The notes under the pieces: generated by a model | Told to the model about the DNA's origin: nothing | The model's database searches: none | Seen by the model: the letters and a program-made list of their open reading frames with translations, nothing else | Shown: positions 37,938 through 46,826 of the stretch, piece by piece | Position numbering within the stretch: position 1 is the first letter of the stretch | Layout: each line of letters starts with the position of its first letter | Translations under genes and position numbers: made by a program | Source of the DNA: Flavobacterium daemonense | GTDB taxonomy: Bacteria > Bacteroidota > Bacteroidia > Flavobacteriales > Flavobacteriaceae | Direction: 5' to 3' | Length of the DNA: 64,000 nt | Assembly: GCF_007341385.1 (NCBI RefSeq) | Contig: NZ_VJYD01000005.1 | Span: 1 to 64,000 of the forward strand

Positions 37938-39089
37938 ATGCACTTTTCTGAACGCAGAAATACAACTCGCTGGGTTATTATTCTTATTTCCTTTCTAATC
38001 ATCACATTGATTCTCTGGAATACCTATACTTTTTTCCAAATTTTCAAAAATGAAGAGCGTCTGAAAATGAAGCTTTTTGCCGATGCACAGATTACAATTG
38101 TAAACGCAAACGAAAATACCGATGTCGAACTGCCTCTTCAAATTTTCAGCAATAACACTTCAATTCCGGTTGTATTAATGCTTTATGATAATGTGGTAAG
38201 TTCAAAAAATGTTCCTGACGAAATCTTGAACGACAGAAAAAAACTAAAAGCATTTTTAAACAATTTAAGAAACGAAAACGAACCCATAACTTTTGAATAT
38301 GCTCCCGGAAAATATCAAATACTTTATTATGGAAATTCGGCTTTGCTTAACAAATTGAAATATTATCCAATTGCGCTTTTGCTTATCGTCTTTTTGTGTG
38401 TCGCTTTAATTTATAATTTCTATAAAAGCACCAAAATGGCCACGCAAAATAAATTGTGGGCGGGTATGGCAAAAGAAACCGCACATCAAATTGGCACGCC
38501 TTTGTCGTCGTTGATTGGTTGGATTGAGATTTTAAAAACCGAAGATATCGATCGATCGATTACTTCTGAAATTGAAAAAGATATTACTCGTTTACAAACT
38601 ATTACAGATCGTTTTTCAAAAATTGGCTCTGTTCCCGTTTTAGAAAATCATGATATTATTTCAGAAACTTTAAATGCTTTTACCTATTTGCAATCTCGTT
38701 TTTCAAAACAGGTCGCTTTTACTTATGATACTCCAAAAGACCCTATTATAGTAGAATTAAACCCAATTCTTTACAGTTGGACAATTGAAAATCTGGTAAA
38801 AAACGCGATTGATGCCATGAAAGGAAAAGGAAGTCTGGAACTTCAAATTGAGCAAGATGCACACCATGTAAAAATTAAAGTGAAAGATTCTGGAACCGGA
38901 ATTCCAAAGAAACAATTCAAAACCATTTTTGAAACCGGTTACACGACCAAAAAACGAGGATGGGGTTTGGGACTTTCTTTAACGAAAAGAATTGTTGAAG
39001 AATACCACAGCGGAAAAATCAAAGTTTTAAATTCTGAAATTGGAAAAGGAACTACTTTTCAGATTCAGTTGAATAAAAAAATGCAGTAA
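37938..39089 (+). CDS. Orphan sensor histidine kinase
   Basis: A 383-residue kinase with two membrane helices (about 12-34 and 138-160), a roughly 100-residue periplasmic part, H-box KETAHQIGTPLSSL (His near 181), N box ENLVKNAIDAM, and ATP lid DSGTGIPKKQF, GWGLGLSLTKR. No response regulator is adjacent, so the partner is elsewhere. Divergent from the flavin reductase gene. Confidence 0.93.
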   Translation: MHFSERRNTTRWVIILISFLIITLILWNTYTFFQIFKNEERLKMKLFADAQITIVNANENTDVELPLQIFSNNTSIPVVLMLYDNVVSSKNVPDEILNDRKKLKAFLNNLRNENEPITFEYAPGKYQILYYGNSALLNKLKYYPIALLLIVFLCVALIYNFYKSTKMATQNKLWAGMAKETAHQIGTPLSSLIGWIEILKTEDIDRSITSEIEKDITRLQTITDRFSKIGSVPVLENHDIISETLNAFTYLQSRFSKQVAFTYDTPKDPIIVELNPILYSWTIENLVKNAIDAMKGKGSLELQIEQDAHHVKIKVKDSGTGIPKKQFKTIFETGYTTKKRGWGLGLSLTKRIVEEYHSGKIKVLNSEIGKGTTFQIQLNKKMQ

Positions 39090-39110
39090 CGTTAATTACT
39101 GCATTTTTTT
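39074..39110 (+). terminator. Terminator overlapping the kinase 3' end
   Basis: AAAAAATGCAGTAA / TTACTGCATTTTTT with loop CGTTAA. The left arm includes the last codons and stop of the kinase gene. Confidence 0.75.
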
Positions 39111-39188
39111 ATTCTTATTTAAAACCAAACTTTGTGGGGCTTCGACTTCGCTCAGCCTGACAATATTTTACTTTAATTTTCTAACACT

Positions 39189-39578
39189 TTACAAATTCGA
39201 CTTAATATCTTTTGTTAAGGCTTCAAACTCTTCTTTTGAAAGCGAAACTTTATCTATGAAACGCATTTCATCCATATGATTCAACGGAATCAAATGTACG
39301 TGTGCGTGAGGAACTTCTAAACCTACAACGGCAACACCTACTCTTTTGCACGGAACTGTTTTTTCTAAAGCAATTGCAATTTTCTTAGAAAACTTCATCA
39401 ACCCTAAATACAGTTCGTCATCCATATCAAAAATCTTGTCGATTTCTTGTTTTGGAATACAAAGCGTATGTCCTTTTGCATTTGGATTTACATCTAAGAA
39501 AGCCAAAAAGTTTTCGTCTTCAGCAATTTTATATGCAGGAATTTCTCCGTTTACTATTTTAGTGAATATAGATGCCAT
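39189..39578 (-). CDS. HIT family hydrolase
   Basis: A 129-residue HIT protein. The catalytic triad VPHAHVHLIPL (HxHxH) is intact; FTKIVNGEIPAYKI opens the protein. Hydrolyses nucleoside phosphoramidates or dinucleotides. Downstream of greA on the same strand, 80 nt away, with a REP half-copy between. Confidence 0.94.
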   Translation of the reverse strand: MASIFTKIVNGEIPAYKIAEDENFLAFLDVNPNAKGHTLCIPKQEIDKIFDMDDELYLGLMKFSKKIAIALEKTVPCKRVGVAVVGLEVPHAHVHLIPLNHMDEMRFIDKVSLSKEEFEALTKDIKSNL

Positions 39579-39630
39579 TTTTGTTTATTCGTTTATTTGG
39601 TTAATCGTTTAACCGATTGAGCTTTTAATA

Positions 39631-39657
39631 GTGAGATTGCTTCGTTCCTCGCAATGA
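39631..39657. repeat. Single REP arm before greA stop
   Basis: GTGAGATTGCTTCGTTCCTC continuing to GCAATGA: one arm of the repeat seen as pairs at 12487-12572 and 49011-49083. It ends one or two bases from the greA stop codon. Confidence 0.65.
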
Positions 39658-39658
39658 T

Positions 39659-40135
39659 TTAGTCGCGTGAAATTTCTAGAATTTCAAATTTCAAAACACC
39701 GTTTGGAACCGTAATTTCGGCTACTTCACCAACTGATTTTCCAAGCAAACCTTTCCCAATAGGAGACGTTACTGAAATTTTTCCAGTTTTCAAATCGGCT
39801 TCACTTTCGGCAACAAGTGTATATTTCATTTCCATTCCGTTGCTTTGGTTTTTGATTTTCACATTCGATAAAACCAAAACTTTCGAAACATCTAATTGTG
39901 ATTCATCAATTAATCTGGCATTAGAATACACTTCTTCCAGTTTAGCAATTCTCATTTCTAATAAACCTTGTGCTTCTTTTGCTGCATCATATTCGGCGTT
40001 CTCAGACAAATCACCTTTATCTCTTGCTTCTGCTATATCTTGAGATGCCTTTGGACGCATTACACTCTTTAAATGCTCCAACTCATCTTTCAACTTTTTT
40101 AATCCTTCTGCTGTATAATAAGATACTTTACTCAT
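39659..40135 (-). CDS. greA: Transcription elongation factor GreA
   Basis: A 158-residue GreA: N-terminal coiled coil with the acidic tip ARDKGDLSENAEYDAAKE (Asp and Glu acting at the RNA polymerase active site), and C-terminal FKBP-like domain (SPIGKGLLGKSVGEVAEI). Rescues backtracked polymerase by RNA cleavage. Confidence 0.97.
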   Translation of the reverse strand: MSKVSYYTAEGLKKLKDELEHLKSVMRPKASQDIAEARDKGDLSENAEYDAAKEAQGLLEMRIAKLEEVYSNARLIDESQLDVSKVLVLSNVKIKNQSNGMEMKYTLVAESEADLKTGKISVTSPIGKGLLGKSVGEVAEITVPNGVLKFEILEISRD

Positions 40136-40154
40136 AACTTCATCGTTTATATAA

Positions 40155-40189
40155 ATACAAAAAATCCCATCGGGACGGGATTTTGTATT
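40155..40189 (-). promoter_or_regulatory. 5' UTR hairpin of greA
   Basis: Arms ATACAAAA-ATCCC and GGGATTTTGTAT face each other around ATCGGGAC. It lies right after the -7 element TATATTTG (40191-40198, minus) and 20 nt before the greA ATG, so it would be at the mRNA 5' end. GreA autoregulation via its leader is known in E. coli; here it is only a candidate. Confidence 0.4.
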
Positions 40190-40259
40190 ACAAATATACT
40201 ATTATTTTTAATAGTACATAATTATATGTTAATCATATAAAATTCAAAACTAAATATTT

Positions 40260-40267
40260 TACTTTTG
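40260..40267 (+). promoter_or_regulatory. -7 element of the Rieske-like lipoprotein gene
   Basis: TACTTTTG, 23 nt before the start codon. No -33 TTTG at standard spacing. Confidence 0.45.
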
Positions 40268-40290
40268 TACACTTAATCCTTATTAAAATA

Positions 40291-40704
40291 ATGAAGAAAA
40301 TCTGGCTCTTAATCGTCTTAGTTTGTGCACTTTCTGCTTGTAGCGACAACGAACGCAGCAACAAAAATCCTTACATTCCTAACTACTCTGTTAATTTGTC
40401 TGTAGATATGAATCTGCCTGCTTATTCTAATTTGAAATTTCCAAGTAATGGCGTTATTGTTCCAAACTATGGAGCAAAAGGAATTATCGTTTTTAACACT
40501 GGAAGCGGTTATAATGCTTTCGACGCTGCTTGTCCTAATCAAGAAATCAATTCATGCATTGCAATGACGATTGACGGTATAAACGCTGTATGCTCTTGCG
40601 ATAAAATACAATATAGCCTCTTTACAGGATTAGGTAGTAAACAATACCCTCTAAAACAATATCGTGTTGAAGTTAGTGGTACTGTGATTCACGTTTACAA
40701 TTAA
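40291..40704 (+). CDS. Rieske-like lipoprotein without His ligands
   Basis: A 137-residue lipoprotein (lipobox LSAC, Cys about 17). The mature part has the layout of small Rieske domains: FDAACPNQ, then NSC, then AVCSCDKIQYSLFTG followed by a C-terminal strand. Canonical CxH...CxxH is replaced by cysteines (CPN, CSC), so a Rieske 2Fe-2S centre cannot form in the usual way. Function unknown; outer-membrane or periplasmic. Confidence 0.75.
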   Translation: MKKIWLLIVLVCALSACSDNERSNKNPYIPNYSVNLSVDMNLPAYSNLKFPSNGVIVPNYGAKGIIVFNTGSGYNAFDAACPNQEINSCIAMTIDGINAVCSCDKIQYSLFTGLGSKQYPLKQYRVEVSGTVIHVYN

Positions 40705-40707
40705 AAT

Positions 40708-40747
40708 AAAAAAAAGCCTGAAAGTTTAAATTTTCAGGCTTTTTTAT
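40708..40747. terminator. Bidirectional terminator
   Basis: AAAAAAAAGCCTGAAA / TTTCAGGCTTTTTT stem between two convergent genes; runs of A and T on both sides allow use from either strand. Confidence 0.8.
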
Positions 40748-40749
40748 TT

Positions 40750-42852
40750 TTAGAACTTAAGTGTCAGTCCGGCTAAGAAATTAATTCCTGCCTGAGGATA
40801 ATAATACGGATAAACATCCCACATGTATCCGTTTGAAACATATTTTTTATCTAAAATATTGTTCACCAACCCTGTAATCATAATCGATTTAAAAACCGAT
40901 TTTGGTTTTATTTCATAAGACACATTCAAATCATTTACAAAATAATCTGCCAGTTTTGCTGATGGCAATTCGATATTATTCATGTATTGCTCGCCAACAT
41001 ATTTCTGCAATAATGAAATATGCAAACTCTGAAGCGGGCTATAAACGATTATGTTTCCAGCGATAACTTCTGGTGAATAAGCGATTTTAGTTGTTCCGTA
41101 ATTTTGTCCATCAACAGCCAAATCAACATTTTTATTACTACTTAAAGTAAAGTTTGGACGAATAATAAATTGTTCCGAAAGTTTAATTGTGGCATCCAAT
41201 TCAAAACCTAAACGGTAACTTTTATCTGTATTGGCGCGAATTGGCGAACCAACATCGTCTAATGTTCCCGTTAAAATCAGCTGATCTTTGTATGCCATGT
41301 AATAGAAATTAGAATTCAGCTGAAATTTTTCTGAATTGAATCTCCATCCTAATTCAAAATCATTCAGTTTTTCTGGCTTCACATTTCCGCCTTCATAATC
41401 GGTTCTGTTTGGCTCACGATTTGCGCGAGCATACGAGAAATACAAAGTGTTTTTTTCGTTGAAAGCATAATTCAAACCTGCTTTTGGGTTGAAGAAATTA
41501 AAATTATTATCAACTAAACCTGTTTCGGCGCTATTGGCTTTATATTTTACATTTCTATATTGAAGATCTCCGTAAAAACTTAATTTTTCTGTAAACTGAT
41601 AATTGGCTTTCGCGAAAATATTTCCATCAGTTTTAGTCGAAAAATCGTCGTAATAATGATCTCCCAATTCCGATTGAGAAGCATATCTTGCCCAAATTAC
41701 TTTTCCATAATGATCCCCTTCATATTTATTCCAACCTCCACCAAAAATAACATCTAGCTTTTCATCTTTGTATTTTACCGAAAAAGTTGTCCCGTAAAAA
41801 TCATTATCCAACCATTTCTGACGAACCAAATCAGTTGTTGTTACAGCTCCAACTGGCAACAAACCATATTCGGCCATATCGGCATCTTCTTTATAATTTT
41901 CGTAGTACCCTTTTCCTTTTGTATAATGGAAAGCTAAGTTTGTACTCCATTTGTCAGAAACCGATTCACTCCAATGCAATTGATAATGATCTTGCTGATA
42001 ATTATCGGTTTCATTATCATAGAAACGAACATTTCCATTTTCGTCTGTGTACATTCCTGCAGAATTGAAAGTGCGGTTTGTATTTAAAGTTTCCTCGTCA
42101 ATTCCGTTCCAAGATTGATATGTTTTTTCGGTTCCTCCAAAAACCAATGCTTTGATTAAAGTCGTTTTTCCAACATAAGTTCCTTGAAGAAAATACGATT
42201 TTAAGTCGGAACTCGCGCGGTCCACATAACCATCTGATTTAATTCTAGACAAGCGTCCAGCCAATTCAAAATGATCATTTAATAAACCTGTACTGAATTT
42301 TACTGTTTGTTTTTGAGAATTAAAACTTCCGAATGAACCAGAAACTTCTCCATTTGCTTTAGAAGCATAACTATCTGTCAACATGTTCAAACTTGCTCCA
42401 AAAGCTCCGGAGCCATTTGTCGAAGTTCCTACACCGCGCTGTAATTGAAGACTTTCTACCGAAGAAGCAAAATCGGGCATGTTTACCCAAAAAGTTCCTT
42501 GGCTTTCGGCGTCGTTGTACGGAATTCCATTTATGGTTACGTTTACTCTTGTAGCATCGCTTCCGCGGACTCTGATTCCGGTGTAACCAATTCCACCTCC
42601 AGCATCCGATGTTGTTACTACAGATGGCAGGTAATTCATTAAAACGGGAATATCCTGACCAAGATTTCTGAATTTGATTTCCTTTTTATCCATATTACTA
42701 AACGTAACCGGAGTTTTTGAAGTCACACGAACTGCCGAAACCAATACATCATCTAATTTATTGACCTTGGTTGAATCCTGCTCTTGCGCAAAAGAAAATA
42801 GTGTGAACAGGCCAGAAGAAAGAAGAAAGAAAATAGATTTGGTTCTGCTCAT
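40750..42852 (-). CDS. TonB-dependent outer-membrane receptor, predicted thiamine uptake
   Basis: A 700-residue receptor. Signal peptide from ATG 42852 (MSRTKSIFFLLSSGLFTLFS); plug domain with VRVRGSDATRVNVTINGIP and LQRGVGTSTNGSGAFGASLN; 22-strand barrel ending in a C-terminal Phe. An upstream in-frame ATG at 42912 adds only residues encoded by a short AGGTTCTAAGG-type repeat and is rejected. The 5' UTR contains a TPP riboswitch, so thiamine or a precursor is the likely cargo, as for OMthi of Bacteroides. Confidence 0.92.
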   Translation of the reverse strand: MSRTKSIFFLLSSGLFTLFSFAQEQDSTKVNKLDDVLVSAVRVTSKTPVTFSNMDKKEIKFRNLGQDIPVLMNYLPSVVTTSDAGGGIGYTGIRVRGSDATRVNVTINGIPYNDAESQGTFWVNMPDFASSVESLQLQRGVGTSTNGSGAFGASLNMLTDSYASKANGEVSGSFGSFNSQKQTVKFSTGLLNDHFELAGRLSRIKSDGYVDRASSDLKSYFLQGTYVGKTTLIKALVFGGTEKTYQSWNGIDEETLNTNRTFNSAGMYTDENGNVRFYDNETDNYQQDHYQLHWSESVSDKWSTNLAFHYTKGKGYYENYKEDADMAEYGLLPVGAVTTTDLVRQKWLDNDFYGTTFSVKYKDEKLDVIFGGGWNKYEGDHYGKVIWARYASQSELGDHYYDDFSTKTDGNIFAKANYQFTEKLSFYGDLQYRNVKYKANSAETGLVDNNFNFFNPKAGLNYAFNEKNTLYFSYARANREPNRTDYEGGNVKPEKLNDFELGWRFNSEKFQLNSNFYYMAYKDQLILTGTLDDVGSPIRANTDKSYRLGFELDATIKLSEQFIIRPNFTLSSNKNVDLAVDGQNYGTTKIAYSPEVIAGNIIVYSPLQSLHISLLQKYVGEQYMNNIELPSAKLADYFVNDLNVSYEIKPKSVFKSIMITGLVNNILDKKYVSNGYMWDVYPYYYPQAGINFLAGLTLKF

Positions 42853-43003
42853 TTTTTGAACCTTAGAACCTTTGCAACTTAGTACCTTTGTACCTTGAAA
42901 AATTGTTTTCATTCGTAAAAAATTACGAATAAAAGGGGGAATTATTCTTTTGTTAAATTAATAAATGTGTTTCACGACAAAATAAAGTGTGCACGCTCGA
43001 TAG

Positions 43004-43088
43004 TGTCGTTTTTTCCCTTAGCAACATTACTCGCTCAGGTTCTTTGGGTATGATCTCAGCTCGTTATTTAGAGCACCCCTTTGAGACA
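43004..43088 (-). promoter_or_regulatory. TPP riboswitch of the TonB receptor gene
   Basis: On the minus strand AAGGGGTGCTC, GCTGAGATCATACCC, GAACCTGAGCGAGTAATG and GCTAAGGGAA follow the THI-box order. P1 may form between TGTC and GACA. It begins a few bases after the -7 element and lies about 150 nt before the receptor start. Confidence 0.92.
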
Positions 43089-43091
43089 GTG

Positions 43092-43123
43092 CAAATTTAG
43101 TGTTAAAATATTTAAAACTCAAA
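43092..43123 (-). promoter_or_regulatory. Promoter of the TPP-controlled receptor
   Basis: TTTG (43120-43123), 20 nt, TAAATTTG (43092-43099) on the minus strand, ending 3 nt before the aptamer. Confidence 0.75.
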
Positions 43124-43151
43124 AAATCAAATGTCTTAATTTAACGCAGTC

Positions 43152-43679
43152 TTAATTTTTAGAAATTGATACACTTTTGGCATTTTTTACAAGACAATAA
43201 ATACCAATAAAAAGCCCAACTACACCTCCAATATATCCAAAATTATGTATTGAACCTACATTTATAAAATCCTGAACATGTCTCGTATTAGCTGGTATAT
43301 ACCAATCGATCTTATCATCTAAAAAGAAAAAGCTCCACAAAAAGCCTAGGAAGCCAAAAACTAAAGCTGTTAGCAAATTAAAAAAAATTGATTTTATTGT
43401 GATCTTTAAAATCTCTTTCGATTTAAAAAACAAAGAGACAAATGCATAGATAATACCTAAATAATATCCGACCCACCAAGTAGCTAAAAACCCAACAATT
43501 CCAGCTTTAATTCTTTCATTTGAAACTCCCCACTGGTTTATTCCAAATTGTTCAAATTTAAAAAGTGTATAGTATTCTGGTGAAATTGTATAGGTAATTT
43601 GGTCATGTAAAATCCCATAAATTCCAGCAATCAAAATAGAAGAGATAATTATCAGAAAGAAATTAAGTATTTTAATCAT
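43152..43679 (-). CDS. Unknown membrane protein
   Basis: A 175-residue protein with four hydrophobic segments (about 4-24, 62-86, 92-115, 148-168). The first may double as a signal. Segment 30-58 (YTISPEYYTLFKFEQFGINQ) is the only polar loop of note. I do not recognise the family. It is 19 nt downstream of arfB and ends just before the riboswitch promoter. Confidence 0.7.
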   Translation of the reverse strand: MIKILNFFLIIISSILIAGIYGILHDQITYTISPEYYTLFKFEQFGINQWGVSNERIKAGIVGFLATWWVGYYLGIIYAFVSLFFKSKEILKITIKSIFFNLLTALVFGFLGFLWSFFFLDDKIDWYIPANTRHVQDFINVGSIHNFGYIGGVVGLFIGIYCLVKNAKSVSISKN

Positions 43680-43698
43680 TGACTCAAATTTTATGGTT

Positions 43699-44103
43699 CT
43701 AATCTAGATTCGGTTTCTTTCTTGATTGCTTTAAATCAGAGACATTCTTTTTATCCTTAATTCTTTTTTTGATTACTGCTTTCGGAACTTTTGTCGCTTT
43801 TCTAGCCTTCGGAACAAATAATCCTTTTTTAATGATTTCAAGAAAACGTTTTGTAACAATATCTTTGTTTTTAAGTTGACTTCTGTCTTCGTCACAATTT
43901 AAAATCAGAATATTTTCAGAAGTTAAACGTGCTGCAATATTAGTTTGCAAAAGCAATTTTTCATCATCAGACAAAGCTTGCGAAGCATTTAAATCAAAAG
44001 ACAAAACAACTTTTGATGAAACTTTGTTCACGTTTTGTCCGCCGGCGCCACTGCTTCTTACGGCCTTGAAACTTAATTCTGATATGATTTTATCAACGTC
44101 CAT
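43699..44103 (-). CDS. arfB: Alternative ribosome-rescue peptidyl-tRNA hydrolase ArfB
   Basis: A 134-residue release-factor-like protein with the GGQ motif in SSGAGGQNVNKVSSKV and a basic C-terminal tail (KAVIKKRIKDKK...QSRKKP) that enters the empty mRNA channel of stalled ribosomes. Overlaps the preceding fusion gene by one base. Confidence 0.94.
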   Translation of the reverse strand: MDVDKIISELSFKAVRSSGAGGQNVNKVSSKVVLSFDLNASQALSDDEKLLLQTNIAARLTSENILILNCDEDRSQLKNKDIVTKRFLEIIKKGLFVPKARKATKVPKAVIKKRIKDKKNVSDLKQSRKKPNLD

Positions 44104-46217
44104 TATTGTGGCTGATGTGGCGCTTTCAGTAAATCATTTACCGTCTTCACCGGATTAAAAGTAATTAACGGAACAGCAACAAAAATAGTCAGCCAATGCG
44201 CCATAGAACCGTTCCATAATCCTGGCAATTCATAATTTTTAACCGTTTTTCCATCAACGCTTTTTTCAACAATAAAACCCGTTTTTTGATCAACAAAATT
44301 TTGCAAATCAAACTTTTCACCTTTGTAGTTTTTAATCCCGCAAACTAAATCTACTGGGTTAAAATGCGTCGCTTCAGCTAAAATTTTGGATTGTTTTTTA
44401 TCTGATAAATCAACTTGAGAAGTCTCAACAATCTGAAGTGATTTTATTCCCTTTTCATTCATAACCCAGAACGGTCCTCCGCCAGGTTCTCCTTCATTTT
44501 TTACCATTCCGCAAACTCTGATCGGGCGATCTAAAAGTTCTTTGATCTTGCTGATTTTATTCTCAAAAGTAAACATTTCAAAATCGCTTGAAATTTCGAC
44601 ATTCAACTCTTTTGATAAAGAAAAAATCACTTCTTTTAATTGATCTTCTCCAATTTTTTGTTGATCAATCGCATGAAGGTAGCCAAAGACTTTTTGCTGC
44701 ACTTCAATCAAAATTCCAGCAAGTGCCTTTTTATATAATGTAATTTTATCAATATGATTTTGAATTACATTGTCAATATTTTTAATGAAAATAACATCTG
44801 CATCAAGCACATTTAAATTCTGGATCAAGGCACCATGTCCTCCTGGTCTGAAAATCAATGCGTCATTTTTATCTCTTACTAATCTTTCTTTTGAATCAAC
44901 TGCAATAGAATCTGTACCTGCATTTTGATAGGAATAACCAATATTAATCTGAATATTGGAACCCTTCTCAATTTTTTTCTTGAGCACGTCCATCTCTTTT
45001 TCAAATAATCCTTGATGTGCTTCAGTTACTGTAAAATGAAGGTTCGAAACTTTATTTGAAGATGCATAATGCACACATTCATTCAAATGTTCCTCAATAG
45101 GATTTGCGATATGATCTATGTATTTATGAAAAGGTAAAACTGCTTTTGGCTTATCTGCAAAAGCAAAATAATCCTGAGAAAGCAATGTTTTTATGAAATA
45201 GTAATTTTTATAATCACGATCTAAATTTTCAAAATCAGGATAAATCGATCTTAATTTTTCATCAATTTCTTTAAAAAACGGAAACTTATCCATTGCTACA
45301 ATAAAGATCGAAAGCTCTTTGTCTTTATGTCTGTTAATGTAGGCGTTTATCGTTTCTTTTTCAATATCAAAATCATTTAAGAAAGCTCTTAAAAATTTAA
45401 ACATTCTTGTTGCAGCTCCAGAAGCCGGAACGAATTTTTTAATTTTCAGATTTTCTTTTTGAAGATCAAAAAAAGCGGCTTTTTCTTCAAATTCGGATTC
45501 AGAAAACTCTAAAATACCGTTTTCAATTGTTGCCGGACTTATTAAATTGATTTTTGTAATTCCTTTTTTAAAAATTTTTAATTGCCTCAGAACACTGTCA
45601 ACAGAAATCCCACGTTGGTATAACTGAACAAAATCTTCTGAAGACAAACCATGCGATTTAGCTAATGCAAGTTCATCAATGATGGCAGTTGCCTTTGCCA
45701 AACGGCTTTCTTTATCGCCAGACAAAGTTATAAAGGGCTTTTTTGTATCCAATAAAGTTTGTTTAAAGACAGAAAAAACAGTTTCTCTCCCATTTGGAGA
45801 ATCTCTGATGTCGTCTTTTTCCCAAGGAACATCAATATCAGTCAGGAAAAACAAATCATATTCATGCTCCAGCGCTGCTTCATTTAAAAGCGGATCGCAA
45901 AAACCATAATACATTTCAGAGAAAACTTTGGTAACCATTAAATTAGTATCACAAAACAGGTACTTTTTTGCTTTCAAAAGTTTTTCATTTTCAAGCGCAG
46001 TTTGTCCGAAGGCAATAGGCATCATATCATCGGCCACACAAATATGCTGGTTTTCCTCCCATTTTTCTTGTAAGTAATCGCGTGCAAATTCAGGAACCCA
46101 CTCGGTTTCGTAGTAATCTGCAAGCTGTTTTGCTAAAGTTGTTTTTCCCGTACTTTCAGGTCCAAACAAAGCAATTTTTATGATAGTTGTTTGTTGCTGT
46201 CTAAGATTTTTCTCCAT
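44103..46217 (-). CDS. NadR-like nucleoside kinase fused to DUF4301
   Basis: A 704-residue fusion. Residues 1-180 are an AAA/P-loop kinase of the NadR ribosylnicotinamide kinase type: ALFGPESTGKTTLAKQL (Walker A 19-26), VPEFARDYL, and FCDTNLMVTKVFSEMYYG. From about 192 to the end is a DUF4301 domain with VPASGAATRMFKFL and RPGGHGALIQNLN, reminiscent of sugar-nucleotide transferase motifs. ATG 46217 lies inside the end of pnuC (40-nt overlap); upstream ORF residues are pnuC antiframe and rejected. The kinase half likely phosphorylates the substrate PnuC imports. Confidence 0.88.
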   Translation of the reverse strand: MEKNLRQQQTTIIKIALFGPESTGKTTLAKQLADYYETEWVPEFARDYLQEKWEENQHICVADDMMPIAFGQTALENEKLLKAKKYLFCDTNLMVTKVFSEMYYGFCDPLLNEAALEHEYDLFFLTDIDVPWEKDDIRDSPNGRETVFSVFKQTLLDTKKPFITLSGDKESRLAKATAIIDELALAKSHGLSSEDFVQLYQRGISVDSVLRQLKIFKKGITKINLISPATIENGILEFSESEFEEKAAFFDLQKENLKIKKFVPASGAATRMFKFLRAFLNDFDIEKETINAYINRHKDKELSIFIVAMDKFPFFKEIDEKLRSIYPDFENLDRDYKNYYFIKTLLSQDYFAFADKPKAVLPFHKYIDHIANPIEEHLNECVHYASSNKVSNLHFTVTEAHQGLFEKEMDVLKKKIEKGSNIQINIGYSYQNAGTDSIAVDSKERLVRDKNDALIFRPGGHGALIQNLNVLDADVIFIKNIDNVIQNHIDKITLYKKALAGILIEVQQKVFGYLHAIDQQKIGEDQLKEVIFSLSKELNVEISSDFEMFTFENKISKIKELLDRPIRVCGMVKNEGEPGGGPFWVMNEKGIKSLQIVETSQVDLSDKKQSKILAEATHFNPVDLVCGIKNYKGEKFDLQNFVDQKTGFIVEKSVDGKTVKNYELPGLWNGSMAHWLTIFVAVPLITFNPVKTVNDLLKAPHQPQ

Positions 46218-46801
46218 TCTAAATAAGCTGAAATCGCTAAAATTGTAAAAATTAAATATTGTAGTGACAGCATCCCTAAGCCGCGATAAGCATAAAGAGG
46301 CACAACAATTATATCGCCAATAATCCAAAGTGTCCAGTTTTCGATTTTTTTCCTGGCCATGTACCACATTCCTGCAAAAAATATTCCCGACGAAATCATA
46401 TCAACATAATTGTCAGGTTTGATTTTATAATCGAAATATTTATAAATCCCGAAAACTACAAAAACAGTAACAATAAACAGTACGATTCCGATTATTTTTT
46501 CATTAAAATTTGTACGAGTAATTGGTAAATTATCTTCAACCGAGCCTCCGCGCGCCCAAACATACCAGCCATAAATACTCATAATTGAGAAATATCCGTT
46601 GATAATCATATCGCCAATATAGCCCGCAATATATAGCAAATACACTGAAATTACGGTAGCAATCAAACCAGTTGGATAGACCCAAATGTTCTCTTTTTTA
46701 GCAAACCAAACACTTAATATTCCGCATACAAAAACTAAAAACTCCAAAGCAATATGCCACAACGGCGCATTTTTATAATTTTCGAAAAAAAAATCAATCA
46801 T
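46178..46801 (-). CDS. pnuC: PnuC-family vitamin transporter
   Basis: A 207-residue protein with seven predicted helices and PnuC signatures: WVYPTGLIATVISVY, NGYFSIMSIYGWYVW and NWTLWIIGDIIVVPLYAYRG. PnuC facilitates diffusion of nicotinamide riboside, and PnuT homologues carry thiamine; trapping is by a cytosolic kinase. The NadR-like kinase next door fits nicotinamide riboside, while the nearby TPP-regulated receptor leaves thiamine possible. Starts 25 nt after the GGGP synthase stop. Confidence 0.92.
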   Translation of the reverse strand: MIDFFFENYKNAPLWHIALEFLVFVCGILSVWFAKKENIWVYPTGLIATVISVYLLYIAGYIGDMIINGYFSIMSIYGWYVWARGGSVEDNLPITRTNFNEKIIGIVLFIVTVFVVFGIYKYFDYKIKPDNYVDMISSGIFFAGMWYMARKKIENWTLWIIGDIIVVPLYAYRGLGMLSLQYLIFTILAISAYLEWRKILDSNKQLS

Positions 46802-46826
46802 TTAGTTTAGATTTTGGGTTGGCTAT

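Noticed and set aside
42853..42912. N-terminal 20-residue extension of the TonB receptor from ATG 42912
   Set aside because: The extension is encoded by a short AAGGTTCTAAGG-like repeat and places the signal peptide inside; ATG 42852 starts a normal signal peptide.
46218..46367. N-terminal 50-residue extension of the NadR/DUF4301 fusion
   Set aside because: It is a shifted-frame reading of the pnuC coding sequence, Cys/Phe-rich and unlike kinase N-termini.
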